Assembly: GCA_028696805.1 (NCBI GenBank)
Contig: JAQVGI010000009.1
Coordinates: forward strand, 1 to 40,434
Source of the DNA: Alphaproteobacteria bacterium
GTDB lineage: Bacteria > Pseudomonadota > Alphaproteobacteria > CAAHEQ01 > UBA3637
Direction of reading: 5' to 3'
DNA length: 40,434 nucleotides
Shown here: positions 1 to 8,360 of the stretch, in pieces
Layout: each line of letters opens with the position of its first letter
How positions within the stretch are numbered: position 1 is the stretch's first letter
Notes under the pieces: generated by a model
The model's database searches: none
What the model saw: the letters and a program-made list of their open reading frames with translations, nothing else
What the model was told of the DNA's origin: nothing
Position numbers and translations under genes: made by a program

Positions 1-1488
1 AAAGGCGGGCTGACGACGCCGTTCTTTTGGAACGTCGCGCCGAACCAGAACCTGATCCTGCGCCCGACGTTCTCGGCAATGCACGCGCCGCTGGTCGTCG
101 GCGATTACATGGGGCGGTTCGCGCAGTGGTTCGTCAATTTGCAGGCCAGCGGGACCCGCGACGCCGACGGCGTCAACCAGGGGCATGTCCGGTCGACGTT
201 CGGATACGACATGACGGACAGGTGGCGCCTGACGGGGCAGGTGTTCCGCGTCAAGGAGGACACCTACTTCCGGCGCTACGACATTCCGCGCATCAACGAG
301 AACCTGCCCTTCCTGACGACGGCCGCGGCCGCGGAGCGGTTCGGGGATCAGAATTATTTCAGCCTGGCGGGATACAATTTCCAGAACCTGCGGTTCGATG
401 TCGACAACGACACGATTCCGGACGTCATCCCCGTGATGAGCTACCAGTACATGACGAAGCCCCTGACGTCTTTCGGCCTGACCGCCTGGACGCAGGTGCA
501 CGGATCCAGCTTCATGACGGATCAGGATTTGGAATCGCACCGGCTGTCGCTGGTGCAGGGGGTGCGGGTGCCGTATGTCCACGGCTCCGGCGTGGTCGTC
601 GACACGTCCGCCTTCATCCGCGCGGACGGATACCGGGTCGATTCGGGCCCGTATCAGTTCGGCCGCCGCGCGCCGGATGCGTCGTATATGACGGGCCGGG
701 TGTTTCCGGTCGGCTCCGTCGAGGCGAGCTATCCGCTGATGAAAGCCGGGGCGGACACGCGCCAGGTGTTCGAGCCCGTCGTGATGGTCGTGGCCTCTCC
801 GACGAACATGAACAGGCGGGACATTCCGAACATCGACAGCCTGAACTTCAATTTCGACGACACCAATTTGTTTTCGGTCAACCGCTTTTCCGGATACGAC
901 CAGGTCGAGACGGGGACGCGGGCCAACTACGGCGCGCGGTGGAGCCTCTACGACCGCGACAACAAGCGGATCGTCTCCGCATTGTTCGGCCAGTCCTACC
1001 GGCTGGAGGAATCGGACGAGCTGACGCGGCTGATGGGATACGACGATCATTTTTCGGATTATGTCGGCCAGCTGCAGGTGAGCCACCAGAACATTTTCGC
1101 CGGGTACCGGTTCCGCCTGAGCCCGGACGATTTGTCCGCGCGCAAGAACGAGCTGTTCATCAACGGCGGATCGGATCCGCTGCGGCTGGGGCTGGGCTAC
1201 ACGATGGTCAAGGCGTATCAGATACAGAACAACGCCTATCCCGACCGCGAGGAAATCTACCTGACGCTCGGATCGCAGCTGACGCGCCGGTTTTCGGTGA
1301 AGGGCTTCTACCGGTATGATTTGTCGGACGACGGCGGCCCGATCGCGGCGGGCGTCGCCGGCCGGTATGAGAACGAATGCACGGCGCTGATCCTCGACGC
1401 GCGCAAGGCGTTCACATCCGACCGCGACTACCGCGGCGGGTTCAGCATCAAGTTTCAGTTTGTCTTGAAGACATTGGGAGGGACATAG
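1..1488 (+). CDS. lptD: LPS-assembly outer membrane protein LptD, C-terminal part (5' end outside window)
   Basis: The frame is open from base 1, so the gene begins upstream; about 495 residues are visible. LptD is the outer-membrane beta-barrel that, with LptE, inserts lipopolysaccharide into the outer leaflet. The visible part starts with the family-typical stretch TTPFFWNVAPNQNLILRPT, followed by long alternating polar/aromatic strands as expected of the barrel (for example SYQYMTKPLTSFGLTAWTQ and KGFYRYDLSDDGG). It ends with a barrel-like segment FSIKFQFVLKTLGGT. The next gene is a SurA-like chaperone one base downstream, the usual alphaproteobacterial lptD-surA order, which supports the call. 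The N-terminal LptA-like domain would lie outside the window. Confidence 0.88.
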   Translation, partial: KGGLTTPFFWNVAPNQNLILRPTFSAMHAPLVVGDYMGRFAQWFVNLQASGTRDADGVNQGHVRSTFGYDMTDRWRLTGQVFRVKEDTYFRRYDIPRINENLPFLTTAAAAERFGDQNYFSLAGYNFQNLRFDVDNDTIPDVIPVMSYQYMTKPLTSFGLTAWTQVHGSSFMTDQDLESHRLSLVQGVRVPYVHGSGVVVDTSAFIRADGYRVDSGPYQFGRRAPDASYMTGRVFPVGSVEASYPLMKAGADTRQVFEPVVMVVASPTNMNRRDIPNIDSLNFNFDDTNLFSVNRFSGYDQVETGTRANYGARWSLYDRDNKRIVSALFGQSYRLEESDELTRLMGYDDHFSDYVGQLQVSHQNIFAGYRFRLSPDDLSARKNELFINGGSDPLRLGLGYTMVKAYQIQNNAYPDREEIYLTLGSQLTRRFSVKGFYRYDLSDDGGPIAAGVAGRYENECTALILDARKAFTSDRDYRGGFSIKFQFVLKTLGGT

Positions 1489-1489
1489 G

Positions 1490-2359
1490 GTGAGGTATAT
1501 CGGATTGATCTGCGGAATACTGATGCTGGCGCGCGCGTGCCTGGCCGGCGACATCGTCGCGGTCGTGAACGACGAGCCGGTTTCGCGGCTGGATGTCGCG
1601 GCGGAGGCCGCGCTGCTGAAATTGCAGGATCCGGACGGCGCCGCGCCGGACGCCGCGGAGGAACTGATCGACAGCATTCTGAAAATCCAGACGGCGGCGG
1701 AGGCCGGCCTGTCCGTGACGGACGACGACGTGCGCAAGGCGCGGGCGTATTTGGAGGAGCAGAACACCGGCGCCGGCAGCCTGGCGCAGGCGCTGCGCGA
1801 TGCCGGCGTGCCCGAGCGGATTTTGGAGCAGCGCATCCGCGCCGACCTGATGTGGGGGGAGTATGTGCGGCGCCAGAATACCCGGGCGGATGTGTCCGCG
1901 GCCGAGGTTGACAACCGCAAACGCCTGCTGGAACGCATCCGGCCGGAGGCCGGCCGCAGCGTGCCCGTGTGGGAGCTGGCGCAGGCGGTTCTGCCGCGCG
2001 GCAGCCGCGCGCTGGCCGGCGCGGGGGGATTGCCGCTGGCGGACGGGTGCGACGGGTTCGTCAAGCGCGTGTCGCCCGAGGGCGTCGCCGGCTCCGTTCA
2101 GCGGGGCATGGTCGCGCCGGAGCGGCTGCCGCCCGAATTGAAGCGCGTTTTGGATCCCGCGCGAACGGAGACGATCGTCGGGCCTTTGCCGGCGCCGAAC
2201 GGGCAGCTGTTCCTGATGAAATGCGCGGTTGCGGACAAGATCCCGATGCCGTCCGACGATGAAATCCGGCAGCGGATCATGATGGAGCGGCTGGGCCAAT
2301 TGTCCGACCAGCTGTTGAAAGAAGCGCGCCGGCGGGCGGTTATCGAGCGCAAAGGATGA
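1490..2359 (+). CDS. surA: SurA-like periplasmic chaperone / peptidyl-prolyl isomerase
   Basis: 289 residues from a GTG start one base after lptD; the ribosome site GGGAGGG lies inside the end of lptD. A signal peptide (about 1-19, cut after CLA) is followed by the SurA N-terminal signature DIVAVVNDEPVSRLDV and a helical chaperone region. The C-terminal half (about 155-265) keeps only parts of a parvulin domain: a GMVAPERLPPELKRVL stretch and a VGPLPAPNGQLFLMKC stretch match the second half of parvulins, while the first half is hard to see, so isomerase activity is doubtful. Known role of the family: escorting outer-membrane proteins such as LptD to the Bam complex. It overlaps folD by 4 bases (ATGA), implying translational coupling. 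Confidence 0.78.
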   Translation: MRYIGLICGILMLARACLAGDIVAVVNDEPVSRLDVAAEAALLKLQDPDGAAPDAAEELIDSILKIQTAAEAGLSVTDDDVRKARAYLEEQNTGAGSLAQALRDAGVPERILEQRIRADLMWGEYVRRQNTRADVSAAEVDNRKRLLERIRPEAGRSVPVWELAQAVLPRGSRALAGAGGLPLADGCDGFVKRVSPEGVAGSVQRGMVAPERLPPELKRVLDPARTETIVGPLPAPNGQLFLMKCAVADKIPMPSDDEIRQRIMMERLGQLSDQLLKEARRRAVIERKG

Positions 2360-3210
2360 ACATGAAGACAAGACTTATCGACGGGAAAAAAATGGCGGAC
2401 GAGATGCTGGACGATGTGCGGGAGCAGGTGTCCGGCCTGCCGCGCGCGCCGCGTCTGGCCGTCGTCCTGGTCGGCGACAACCCGGCCAGCCTGGTGTATG
2501 TGAAGAACAAGGTGAAAGCCTCGCAGCGCGCGGGCATCCGAACGGATGTCTACCGCCTGTCGCCGGTTCTGACGCAGGACGCGCTGGAAGCGTTCATCAA
2601 CGATTTGAATGCGGACGGGGACATCGACGGCATTTTGCTGCAGCTGCCGCTGCCCGCGCACCTGAATGCGGACGCAGCGATCGAGCGGATCGCGCCGGAC
2701 AAGGATGTCGACGGCCTGACGACGCACAACCTGGGGCGCCTGATGGTCGGGGCGCCGAACCTGGCGCCGTGCACGCCGCTGGCCTGCCTGCATCTGATCA
2801 AAAAGGCCTGCCCGAAGCTGGCCGGCAAGAACGCGGTGATCGTCGGCCGGTCGCGGCTGGTCGGGCGGCCGCTGGGCCAGCTGCTGCTGGCGCACGACTG
2901 CACGGTCGTTCAGGCGCACTCGCATACCAAAAATCTGGCGCAGGTGTGCGCCCGGGCGGACATTCTGGTCGCCGCGGCGGGGCATGCGCGCCTGATCGGG
3001 CGCCGGCATGTGAAGCGTGGTGCGGTCGTGATCGACGTCGGCATCAACCGCGTCGGGGACAGGCTGGTCGGCGATGTGAACCGGGCCGCCGTGACGGGCG
3101 TCGCGCGCGCCGTGACGCCGGTGCCGGGGGGGGTCGGGCCGATGACGATCGCGATGCTGATGTATAACACATTGCGGGCGTGCCGGCGGGGAGAAGCAAA
3201 AAGTGCTTGA
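2356..3210 (+). CDS. folD: Bifunctional methylenetetrahydrofolate dehydrogenase / methenyl-THF cyclohydrolase FolD
   Basis: 284 residues, the normal FolD length. It interconverts 5,10-methylene-THF and 10-formyl-THF (NADP-dependent dehydrogenase plus cyclohydrolase) in cytosolic one-carbon metabolism. Visible family motifs: YVKNK near residue 54 (catalytic Tyr and Lys), DGILLQLPLP, KDVDGLTTHNLGRL, PCTPLACLHLIKK, the nucleotide-binding VIVGRSRLVGRPLGQLLL, ADILVAAAG, and the C-terminal TPVPGGVGPMTIAMLMYNT. ATG 2356 overlaps the surA stop; a second ATG at 2362 is an equally possible start. The end of the gene carries the -35 box of the next promoter. Confidence 0.95.
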   Translation: MNMKTRLIDGKKMADEMLDDVREQVSGLPRAPRLAVVLVGDNPASLVYVKNKVKASQRAGIRTDVYRLSPVLTQDALEAFINDLNADGDIDGILLQLPLPAHLNADAAIERIAPDKDVDGLTTHNLGRLMVGAPNLAPCTPLACLHLIKKACPKLAGKNAVIVGRSRLVGRPLGQLLLAHDCTVVQAHSHTKNLAQVCARADILVAAAGHARLIGRRHVKRGAVVIDVGINRVGDRLVGDVNRAAVTGVARAVTPVPGGVGPMTIAMLMYNTLRACRRGEAKSA

Positions 3211-3236
3211 CAATGTTCGGAAAGCGGGTTTAGAAT
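3207..3236 (+). promoter_or_regulatory. Promoter of the first EGF-like gene
   Basis: TTGACA at 3207-3212 and TAGAAT at 3231-3236, spacer 18 bp. The -35 overlaps the last codons of folD. The same design (GCTTGACAA, 18-bp spacer, TRGAAT/TATGAT/TAAAGT, then a G-run) recurs upstream of the next two paralogous genes. Confidence 0.7.
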
Positions 3237-3261
3237 GGGTGTGAATCGGGAGGGGCGTGCG

Positions 3262-4194
3262 ATGCGGCTTTTTTATAAACAGCTTGTGGTTATCTTGGTT
3301 GTTGGCGGGATATTGGGCGGTTCATCGAGTGCATGGGCGCAAGGTGGCCCGGCTTATGATGCCGCTTACCAAGCGTCTGGGTTGAGTGGAGGAGAAGGAA
3401 TGGCGGCCGCGGATGCAGCACTAGGAAATCCCGCAAATCCTTCCCTTCAAAGTGAAAATAAGAAGTCGGTTCCCACCGTCGATTGGAACAGCGTTCTCAA
3501 ATGGGCGGGGATCATTCTGGCGGTTGCGGGGCTGGGCGTCGGAATCATGTCGCTGCTGAACAAGGACAAGGGCAGCAAGAGCAAAGATTCCGGCAGCGGA
3601 ACGCCGTGCACTAAAACGGCGGCCGAGGTCATCGCGAAGGATGTCAGCTGCGAGGGAATCACCTGCCAGAACGGCGGCACATGCAAAAACGGCTCCTGCA
3701 ACTGCCCGGCCGGCTACTATGGCTCCCGCTGCGAATACAGCAGCGCGCTGGGATCCGGCGGGACGACCATCCGGAATCCCGACACCGCCTTGCCGGACGG
3801 CGCCGCGAACGACACGCTGACGGCCGGGGGGATCAGCGATGACGCCGCCGCCGCGGATGCCGCCGCCGCGCGGGAAAAGACGCGCAACGCGACGGCCGCC
3901 AATTACATGAAGGCCAAGCAAAACCTGCTGATGGGAAGCCAGTATCCCAAAACGGCCAAAGCCGTCGACAATGAGATCCAAGGCGCCGAGACATGGCGGG
4001 ATTCTTTCGGCGCCGTGATCGAGGCCGATCAGGCGACATACGACGAATCCGCGCGGTTCCTGACGGTTTTGACGGATCAGGCGAACCAGATTACGACGGA
4101 TGTCGTCGGCAGCGGGCGGCTGATCAAAATCGAGGAAGGAGGGCGCGGCGGTGCTGCGGCGCCTGCTCCGTCCGGGGCGGAAACGGAGGAATAG
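3262..4194 (+). CDS. Exported membrane protein with one EGF-like module (paralog 1 of 3)
   Basis: 310 residues from ATG 3262, chosen because GGGAGGGG lies just upstream and a clean signal peptide (MRLFYKQLVVILVVGGILGG, cut near AWA-Q) follows; an in-frame ATG at 3235 overlaps the -10 box and cannot be used from this promoter. Order: signal peptide; membrane helix about 78-100 (WAGIILAVAGLGVGIMSLL) followed by a Lys/Ser-rich patch; one EGF-like module about 130-160 (CEGITCQNGGTCKNGSC, then CPAGYYGSRCE); a low-complexity linker; a C-terminal helical domain of about 85 residues with ADQATYDESARFL and ITTDVVGSGRLIKIEE. Function unknown. The disulfide module implies an oxidising compartment. The two downstream genes share the C-terminal domain. 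Confidence 0.85.
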   Translation: MRLFYKQLVVILVVGGILGGSSSAWAQGGPAYDAAYQASGLSGGEGMAAADAALGNPANPSLQSENKKSVPTVDWNSVLKWAGIILAVAGLGVGIMSLLNKDKGSKSKDSGSGTPCTKTAAEVIAKDVSCEGITCQNGGTCKNGSCNCPAGYYGSRCEYSSALGSGGTTIRNPDTALPDGAANDTLTAGGISDDAAAADAAAAREKTRNATAANYMKAKQNLLMGSQYPKTAKAVDNEIQGAETWRDSFGAVIEADQATYDESARFLTVLTDQANQITTDVVGSGRLIKIEEGGRGGAAAPAPSGAETEE

Positions 4195-4207
4195 GATGCG
4201 AAATCGC

Positions 4208-4237
4208 TTGACAATGCCGGAAAAGGCGCTGTATGAT
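4208..4237 (+). promoter_or_regulatory. Promoter of the second EGF-like gene
   Basis: TTGACA at 4208-4213, 18-bp spacer, TATGAT at 4232-4237. Flanking bases (TTGACAATG.CGGAAA) closely match the promoter at 3207. Confidence 0.75.
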
Positions 4238-4257
4238 GGGGGAAAAGGAGAGCGGCC

Positions 4258-5346
4258 ATGAAGCTTTTTTTAAGGCAGATCGCGGTTATTTTCATCGTTT
4301 TCGGATTGCTGACGGCGCCGGTGCGCGTCGAGGCATTCAACCAATATACGGGCGCCGCGACGGGAGCGGCAGTTGGAGCGGTGGCGGCCTATACTTTATA
4401 CAGGACGGTTGGCGCTCCTACTTTTGATGGCTTTGGGATTGTGGCTACTGTCATTTGGTATGCCATTGTCGGCGGTGCGCTGGGATTTTTCTTTTTGGCG
4501 GACAAAGGCGGCGGCAAGGGCGGGAAAAGCAATAAACTGCCATGCAATAAGACGGGCGAAGACGATCTGTGCGCGGGAATCACCTGCCAGAACGGTGGCA
4601 CGTGCGAAAACGGCATCTGCATCTGTCCGGAAGGATACACGGGCACATATTGCGAAAACGGGGAGTGCAAAAAGAAATGCCAGAACGGCGGCACGTGCGT
4701 GAACGGCAAATGCGAATGCCCCGCGGGATATTCGGGCGACACCTGTGAAATCGGCGGCAAGGCATGCGAAGGCGTCACGTGCCAGAACGGCGGCCACTGC
4801 GTGAACGGCGGCTGCATTTGCCCCGGGGGATACACGGGCAATCGGTGCCAGACAGGAACCGGGCTGGGCGATGGCGACGGCACCGGCGACGGCGGAGGCA
4901 CGGGGGGGGGCTCGGGCGGTTCCGGCGGCGGTTCGGGCGACGGGGGAACGGATGCCGACACGGCCGCGGATGCCGACGCCAAACGGGATCTGGGGGCCAA
5001 GAACACGGCCAGGAATTACATGCTGGCGAAACGCGGCTTGAAAGAGGGCTCGGATTTCAAGGACACGGCCGCGGCCATCGACGACGAAATCCAAAACGCC
5101 GCAACATGGCGGGAGGCGTGGCAGCCGGTCATCGAGGCCGATCAGGCGACATACGACGAATCCGCGCGGTTCTTGAAAACCCTGACGGATCAGGCGAACC
5201 AGATCACGACCGATGTCATCGGCAGCCGGCGGCTGATCAAGATTCAGGAGGAAAAGCGGCCGGGGGCGAACGACAACGCCGGAGCGGGCGGTCCGCCGGA
5301 CGCCGCGGGCGCGGAAAATGCTGATGGAGTGGCGAATGACGGATAA
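4258..5346 (+). CDS. Exported membrane protein with three EGF-like modules (paralog 2 of 3)
   Basis: 362 residues; ATG 4258 follows GGAAAAGGAGAG. Order: signal peptide (MKLFLRQIAVIFIVFGLLTA, cut near VEA); one or two hydrophobic segments (about 32-48 and 58-82); a Lys/Gly patch; three EGF-like modules between about 105 and 200 (CAGITCQNGGTCENGIC, CKKKCQNGGTCVNGKC and CEGVTCQNGGHCVNGGC, each followed by CP.GY.G..C); a Gly/Asp/Ser linker; and the C-terminal helical domain shared with its neighbours. At DNA level its last 80 or so codons are close to those of the preceding gene (the stretch encoding ADQATYDESARF is the same), pointing to recent duplication or gene conversion. Bacterial EGF repeats usually act in adhesion or protein-protein contacts, but no function can be assigned here. 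Confidence 0.85.
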   Translation: MKLFLRQIAVIFIVFGLLTAPVRVEAFNQYTGAATGAAVGAVAAYTLYRTVGAPTFDGFGIVATVIWYAIVGGALGFFFLADKGGGKGGKSNKLPCNKTGEDDLCAGITCQNGGTCENGICICPEGYTGTYCENGECKKKCQNGGTCVNGKCECPAGYSGDTCEIGGKACEGVTCQNGGHCVNGGCICPGGYTGNRCQTGTGLGDGDGTGDGGGTGGGSGGSGGGSGDGGTDADTAADADAKRDLGAKNTARNYMLAKRGLKEGSDFKDTAAAIDDEIQNAATWREAWQPVIEADQATYDESARFLKTLTDQANQITTDVIGSRRLIKIQEEKRPGANDNAGAGGPPDAAGAENADGVANDG

Positions 5347-5354
5347 AAAACAGC

Positions 5355-5384
5355 TTGACAACGCCGGGACAAGCGGTGTAAAGT
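5355..5384 (+). promoter_or_regulatory. Promoter of the third paralog, possibly of the downstream operon
   Basis: TTGACA at 5355-5360, 18-bp spacer, TAAAGT at 5379-5384; same layout as 3207 and 4208. Genes from 5402 to 12158 are separated by 0-22 bases and no further strong promoter is seen until about 12161, so this is the likely main start for that operon. Confidence 0.65.
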
Positions 5385-5401
5385 GGCGGAAAGGGAATAC
5401 A

Positions 5402-6952
5402 ATGCGGGGGGCTTCGATGTCTGAACAATTCAAAAAAGTGACGGTGAGTCTGGTTGTCGCAGGGATATTGCTTGGCCCGACCGGCGTGTTGGGGCAGAGT
5501 ATGTCGGCAGATCAAATTAGGCAACTGCAAGAACAGAGTGGGAAAGCGGCCGCGGCTTCTGAGTCATCGGCAAGAGCAAAGCAACTCATTGGAACAGAAA
5601 GTCAGAAGCCCGATCTTATTTTTAATCAAAATACGGGAAGATATGTTCCAAGCTCATCGACGGCCGCGCAAAATGCTGTTTATAAGGAAGGAAGATGGGT
5701 TGTTCCGACAACGAAGACTGAACCGTATGTTGCTCCGAGCGGTAAAACCGTTACACCTCAGGCTGACGGCTATGTTCCCGGCGGTGCGTTCAATGCGGAG
5801 AAATTAGCGTCGGTTGAAAAGAAAATGACGACGACGGAGGTTGACAATAAAGGCACTATGACCGTTCAAAAATCCGATGGGACGATCGAATCTGTGAAAA
5901 AATTGCCTGAACCAACGTCATCGACGACCAAAAAAGTTGAAAGACCACCCGTCAAAGAAAATGACCCCCCGCCCCCACCTGCCGGCCCTAAGGCAACAAA
6001 GAATTTGCCGAAGTCGCTGTCCGGCAGCGAGTTCAACTTCAACGATCTGCCGAACAATTACAGCGTGATGCGGGACGCCAACGGGAAGCCGACCGGCATC
6101 GGGCTGAACGGCCAGGAGGTGGCGCAGTTCGATGAAAACGGCAATGTCCAATTCAACAGCCTCGAGGCCAAAGAGGCCTATGACAAGGCCATGCAGAACA
6201 AGCGGGATCAGCAGGCCGCCGCCGCGAAGGAAAATTGCGAAAAGCGGGGCGGTTCCATGAGCCAGGACGGCAAGTGCATGTGTCCCGACGGAAGGGATTC
6301 GAACGGCGCGGTGTGCGTCGAGGCGCAGCAGGAGGGCAGCTGGCTGAGCCGGAACTGGCTGACGCTGGCCGGCGTCGCTTTGGGCGTGGCCGGCATCCTG
6401 CTGGCCCTGCGCAAGGATAAGGGCAAAAAGGGCAAGGACGGGCAAGACGCGCCGGGGACGGAACCGGAGCCCGTTTCGACGGAAGACCTGGCCCGCGGCG
6501 GCAATTACGGGTCCATCGTGCCGTCCTCCGGCGGGTATTCCCGCGGCGATTCCGGCAGCGGCAGCGGCGGCGGCAGCACCGGCTCGGGCGGCGGATCCGG
6601 CGGCGGAACGGGAGAAGAAGGCGACGATAAGGAGATAGCGGGCGCTGCGGCCGCTCAAAGGGCTGTGGCCGGCGACGGCGCCATCGCGGCCTACACCTAC
6701 GCGAAGAAAAACCTGGGCGCCGCGGACGCGTTCCCGAAGAAAGCCGAGGAAATCAGCCAGCAGATAGACGACGCCCAAACCTGGCGCGACGCGTTCCAGG
6801 CCGTCATCAACGCGGATTATGCCGCCTATACCGAATCGGCGCGGTTCCTGACGGTTCTGGCCACCGAAGGCGAGCAGAAATCGACGGACATCATCGGCAA
6901 CGGCGTTCTGCCGCGGATCCAGGAAGTCACACCAGAAGAAGGGGAGGAGTAA
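5402..6952 (+). CDS. Exported membrane protein with Cys module and shared C-terminal domain (paralog 3 of 3)
   Basis: 516 residues from ATG 5402 (AAAGGGA upstream and downstream of the -10); ATG 5417 is an alternative, and the frame runs open further 5' but that part lies over the promoter. Order: signal peptide (VTVSLVVAGILLGPTGVLG); a long Ser/Thr/Lys/Pro region that is markedly AT-richer than the rest (about 5480-5990); a short Cys module (CEKRGGSMSQDGKCMC, then one more Cys) in place of a true EGF repeat; membrane helix about 319-337 (WLTLAGVALGVAGILLAL) followed by KDKGKKGK; Gly/Ser linker; C-terminal helical domain about 427-510 (NADYAAYTESARFLTVL, STDIIGNG). The membrane helix plus basic patch matches paralog 1. 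Function unknown. The stop codon is directly followed by the next ATG. Confidence 0.83.
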   Translation: MRGASMSEQFKKVTVSLVVAGILLGPTGVLGQSMSADQIRQLQEQSGKAAAASESSARAKQLIGTESQKPDLIFNQNTGRYVPSSSTAAQNAVYKEGRWVVPTTKTEPYVAPSGKTVTPQADGYVPGGAFNAEKLASVEKKMTTTEVDNKGTMTVQKSDGTIESVKKLPEPTSSTTKKVERPPVKENDPPPPPAGPKATKNLPKSLSGSEFNFNDLPNNYSVMRDANGKPTGIGLNGQEVAQFDENGNVQFNSLEAKEAYDKAMQNKRDQQAAAAKENCEKRGGSMSQDGKCMCPDGRDSNGAVCVEAQQEGSWLSRNWLTLAGVALGVAGILLALRKDKGKKGKDGQDAPGTEPEPVSTEDLARGGNYGSIVPSSGGYSRGDSGSGSGGGSTGSGGGSGGGTGEEGDDKEIAGAAAAQRAVAGDGAIAAYTYAKKNLGAADAFPKKAEEISQQIDDAQTWRDAFQAVINADYAAYTESARFLTVLATEGEQKSTDIIGNGVLPRIQEVTPEEGEE

Positions 6953-7630
6953 ATGTTCTTGAAAAAATGGATTGTTGTCGGCGGAATCGTCGGGATGGTT
7001 GCCTCGCCCGCGGCGGCCGTGTATCCCGTGCTGGACGTGCCGCAGGGCGCCGTGATGATCGCGGATGTCATCGCCGTTCTGGCCGGCATGCCGACGCAGA
7101 AGAAAAAATCCAAGCAGCTGGACAAGATGTCCAACAAGATGCCGATTACGGCGCGTCCGGTTTTGTGGGATGAATACGCGCTCAGCGAGCGGATGAACAC
7201 GCCGAGCTCGTCCGAGGTCGTCGTCACGGATACGAAAACGCCGACATACGACAAGGAATACTATGAAAAGGTCAAGGAGCAGCTGATCCCGCCGGCGGAT
7301 GCGGAGGGGCGGTTGAACATGACGGACGCGCAGGTCGGGGAGATGCGCGAAAAGCAGCAGGTCAACCTGGAAGAAACGGCCGCGGAGGGATTGTCGCGCG
7401 CGCTGGCGGCGCGGACGGTGTCGGCTTCTCTGGCCGATGGGGGCAAGACCGGCAGCCTGAGCACTTACAAAAAACAGCTTGGAGATATGAACAGCGAGGA
7501 ATCCTCGATTCTGTTCCTGGCCGGAACGATGCTGGGCGTCGCGTCCGACATCAACAACATGTCGACGGTCGCGTCGGGCATGCTGCTGAACATGTCGTCG
7601 AAAACGATTTCGAAAACGTTAGATCAATAA
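6953..7630 (+). CDS. Exported protein, VirB5/TrbJ-like candidate 1
   Basis: 225 residues; ATG 6953 abuts the previous stop, with GGGGAGGAG overlapping it. A signal peptide (MFLKKWIVVGGIVGMVASPAAA) is followed at once by VYPVLDVPQGAVMIADVIAV. The short 'P-x-[IVL]-D' block right after the signal peptide, then a helical Lys/Gln-rich region, recurs in the next three genes and resembles VirB5/TrbJ proteins of type IV secretion systems, which sit on the pilus surface. The C-terminal part has a moderately hydrophobic stretch (SILFLAGTMLGVASDIN). Family membership rests on N-terminal pattern, size and neighbourhood only; a structure-based search would be needed to confirm it. Confidence 0.75.
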   Translation: MFLKKWIVVGGIVGMVASPAAAVYPVLDVPQGAVMIADVIAVLAGMPTQKKKSKQLDKMSNKMPITARPVLWDEYALSERMNTPSSSEVVVTDTKTPTYDKEYYEKVKEQLIPPADAEGRLNMTDAQVGEMREKQQVNLEETAAEGLSRALAARTVSASLADGGKTGSLSTYKKQLGDMNSEESSILFLAGTMLGVASDINNMSTVASGMLLNMSSKTISKTLDQ

Positions 7631-7640
7631 GGGGGTTCCA

Positions 7641-8348
7641 GTGAAAATCAAACATTATGCGGTGGCGGCGGCCGGTCTTGTCGGAATCAGCGTTGCGGCG
7701 CATGCCGTCATTCCGACGATTGATGTGCTGAATACGGCTCTGACCACCGGCATCCTGGGGCAGGACATGCTTCTGAACAAGAACAACAAGCATATCGTCG
7801 ACAACCAGAAGAAAATGTGCGACGTGATGGAAGCGTGCAAGCCCACGAACTGGAAGGCGACGGGAGAGAGCAAGGCCGTCCTGGCGGCGGACGACGCTGT
7901 GCCGCTGGTGCCGGCGGATGTGGAAAAGAAAGTTCAAAAAGGCGACGTGGACGACATCAAGAAAGAGGTTAAGAAACTCGTCTATCCGACGGGACAGGAA
8001 GTGTCCGAGGAGGAAGAGCTGGCGCCCGGCGAAAAGGCGACGGTGGAGCAGATTCGGGACAACCAGCAGCAGCTGCTGCTCAACGCCGTGTCGCAGGGCC
8101 TGGCGAACGCCGAAAAATCTCTGGCCGTGTCCGAGCGGGCGACGGGGGAAGTGACGAAATTGCAAGGCGCCGCGGCCGGCGCGGACGATTTCACAGCCCT
8201 TGTCAAAGTCCTGGGTGAAATCGCGCTGCAAGCACACCAGAAAACAAACGAAATCACAGGCCTGTATGCCCAGATTCTGGAGATCAACTCGCTGAGCAAC
8301 ATGACGGAGACGGATTTGTCGCGAAAAACAGAAGTGGCGAAGAGATAA
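7641..8348 (+). CDS. Exported protein, VirB5/TrbJ-like candidate 2
   Basis: 235 residues from GTG 7641, preceded by AAGGGGG. Signal peptide (MKIKHYAVAAAGLVGISVAAHA), then VIPTIDVLNTALTTGILGQD, the same Pro-x-Ile-Asp block as its neighbours, then a strongly charged helical body (for example KKVQKGDVDDIKKEVKKLV) with two Cys near residues 55 and 61 (KKMCDVMEACK). Probably helical throughout. Function inferred from context as a periplasmic or surface component of the type IV secretion system; no catalytic motif seen. Confidence 0.75.
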   Translation: MKIKHYAVAAAGLVGISVAAHAVIPTIDVLNTALTTGILGQDMLLNKNNKHIVDNQKKMCDVMEACKPTNWKATGESKAVLAADDAVPLVPADVEKKVQKGDVDDIKKEVKKLVYPTGQEVSEEEELAPGEKATVEQIRDNQQQLLLNAVSQGLANAEKSLAVSERATGEVTKLQGAAAGADDFTALVKVLGEIALQAHQKTNEITGLYAQILEINSLSNMTETDLSRKTEVAKR

Positions 8349-8360
8349 GGAGGAAAACGT

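Noticed and set aside
27-1319. Long Arg-rich open frame overlapping lptD in another phase
   Set aside because: Arg/Gly/Pro-rich shadow of the GC-rich coding strand; the overlapping frame reads as a good LptD.
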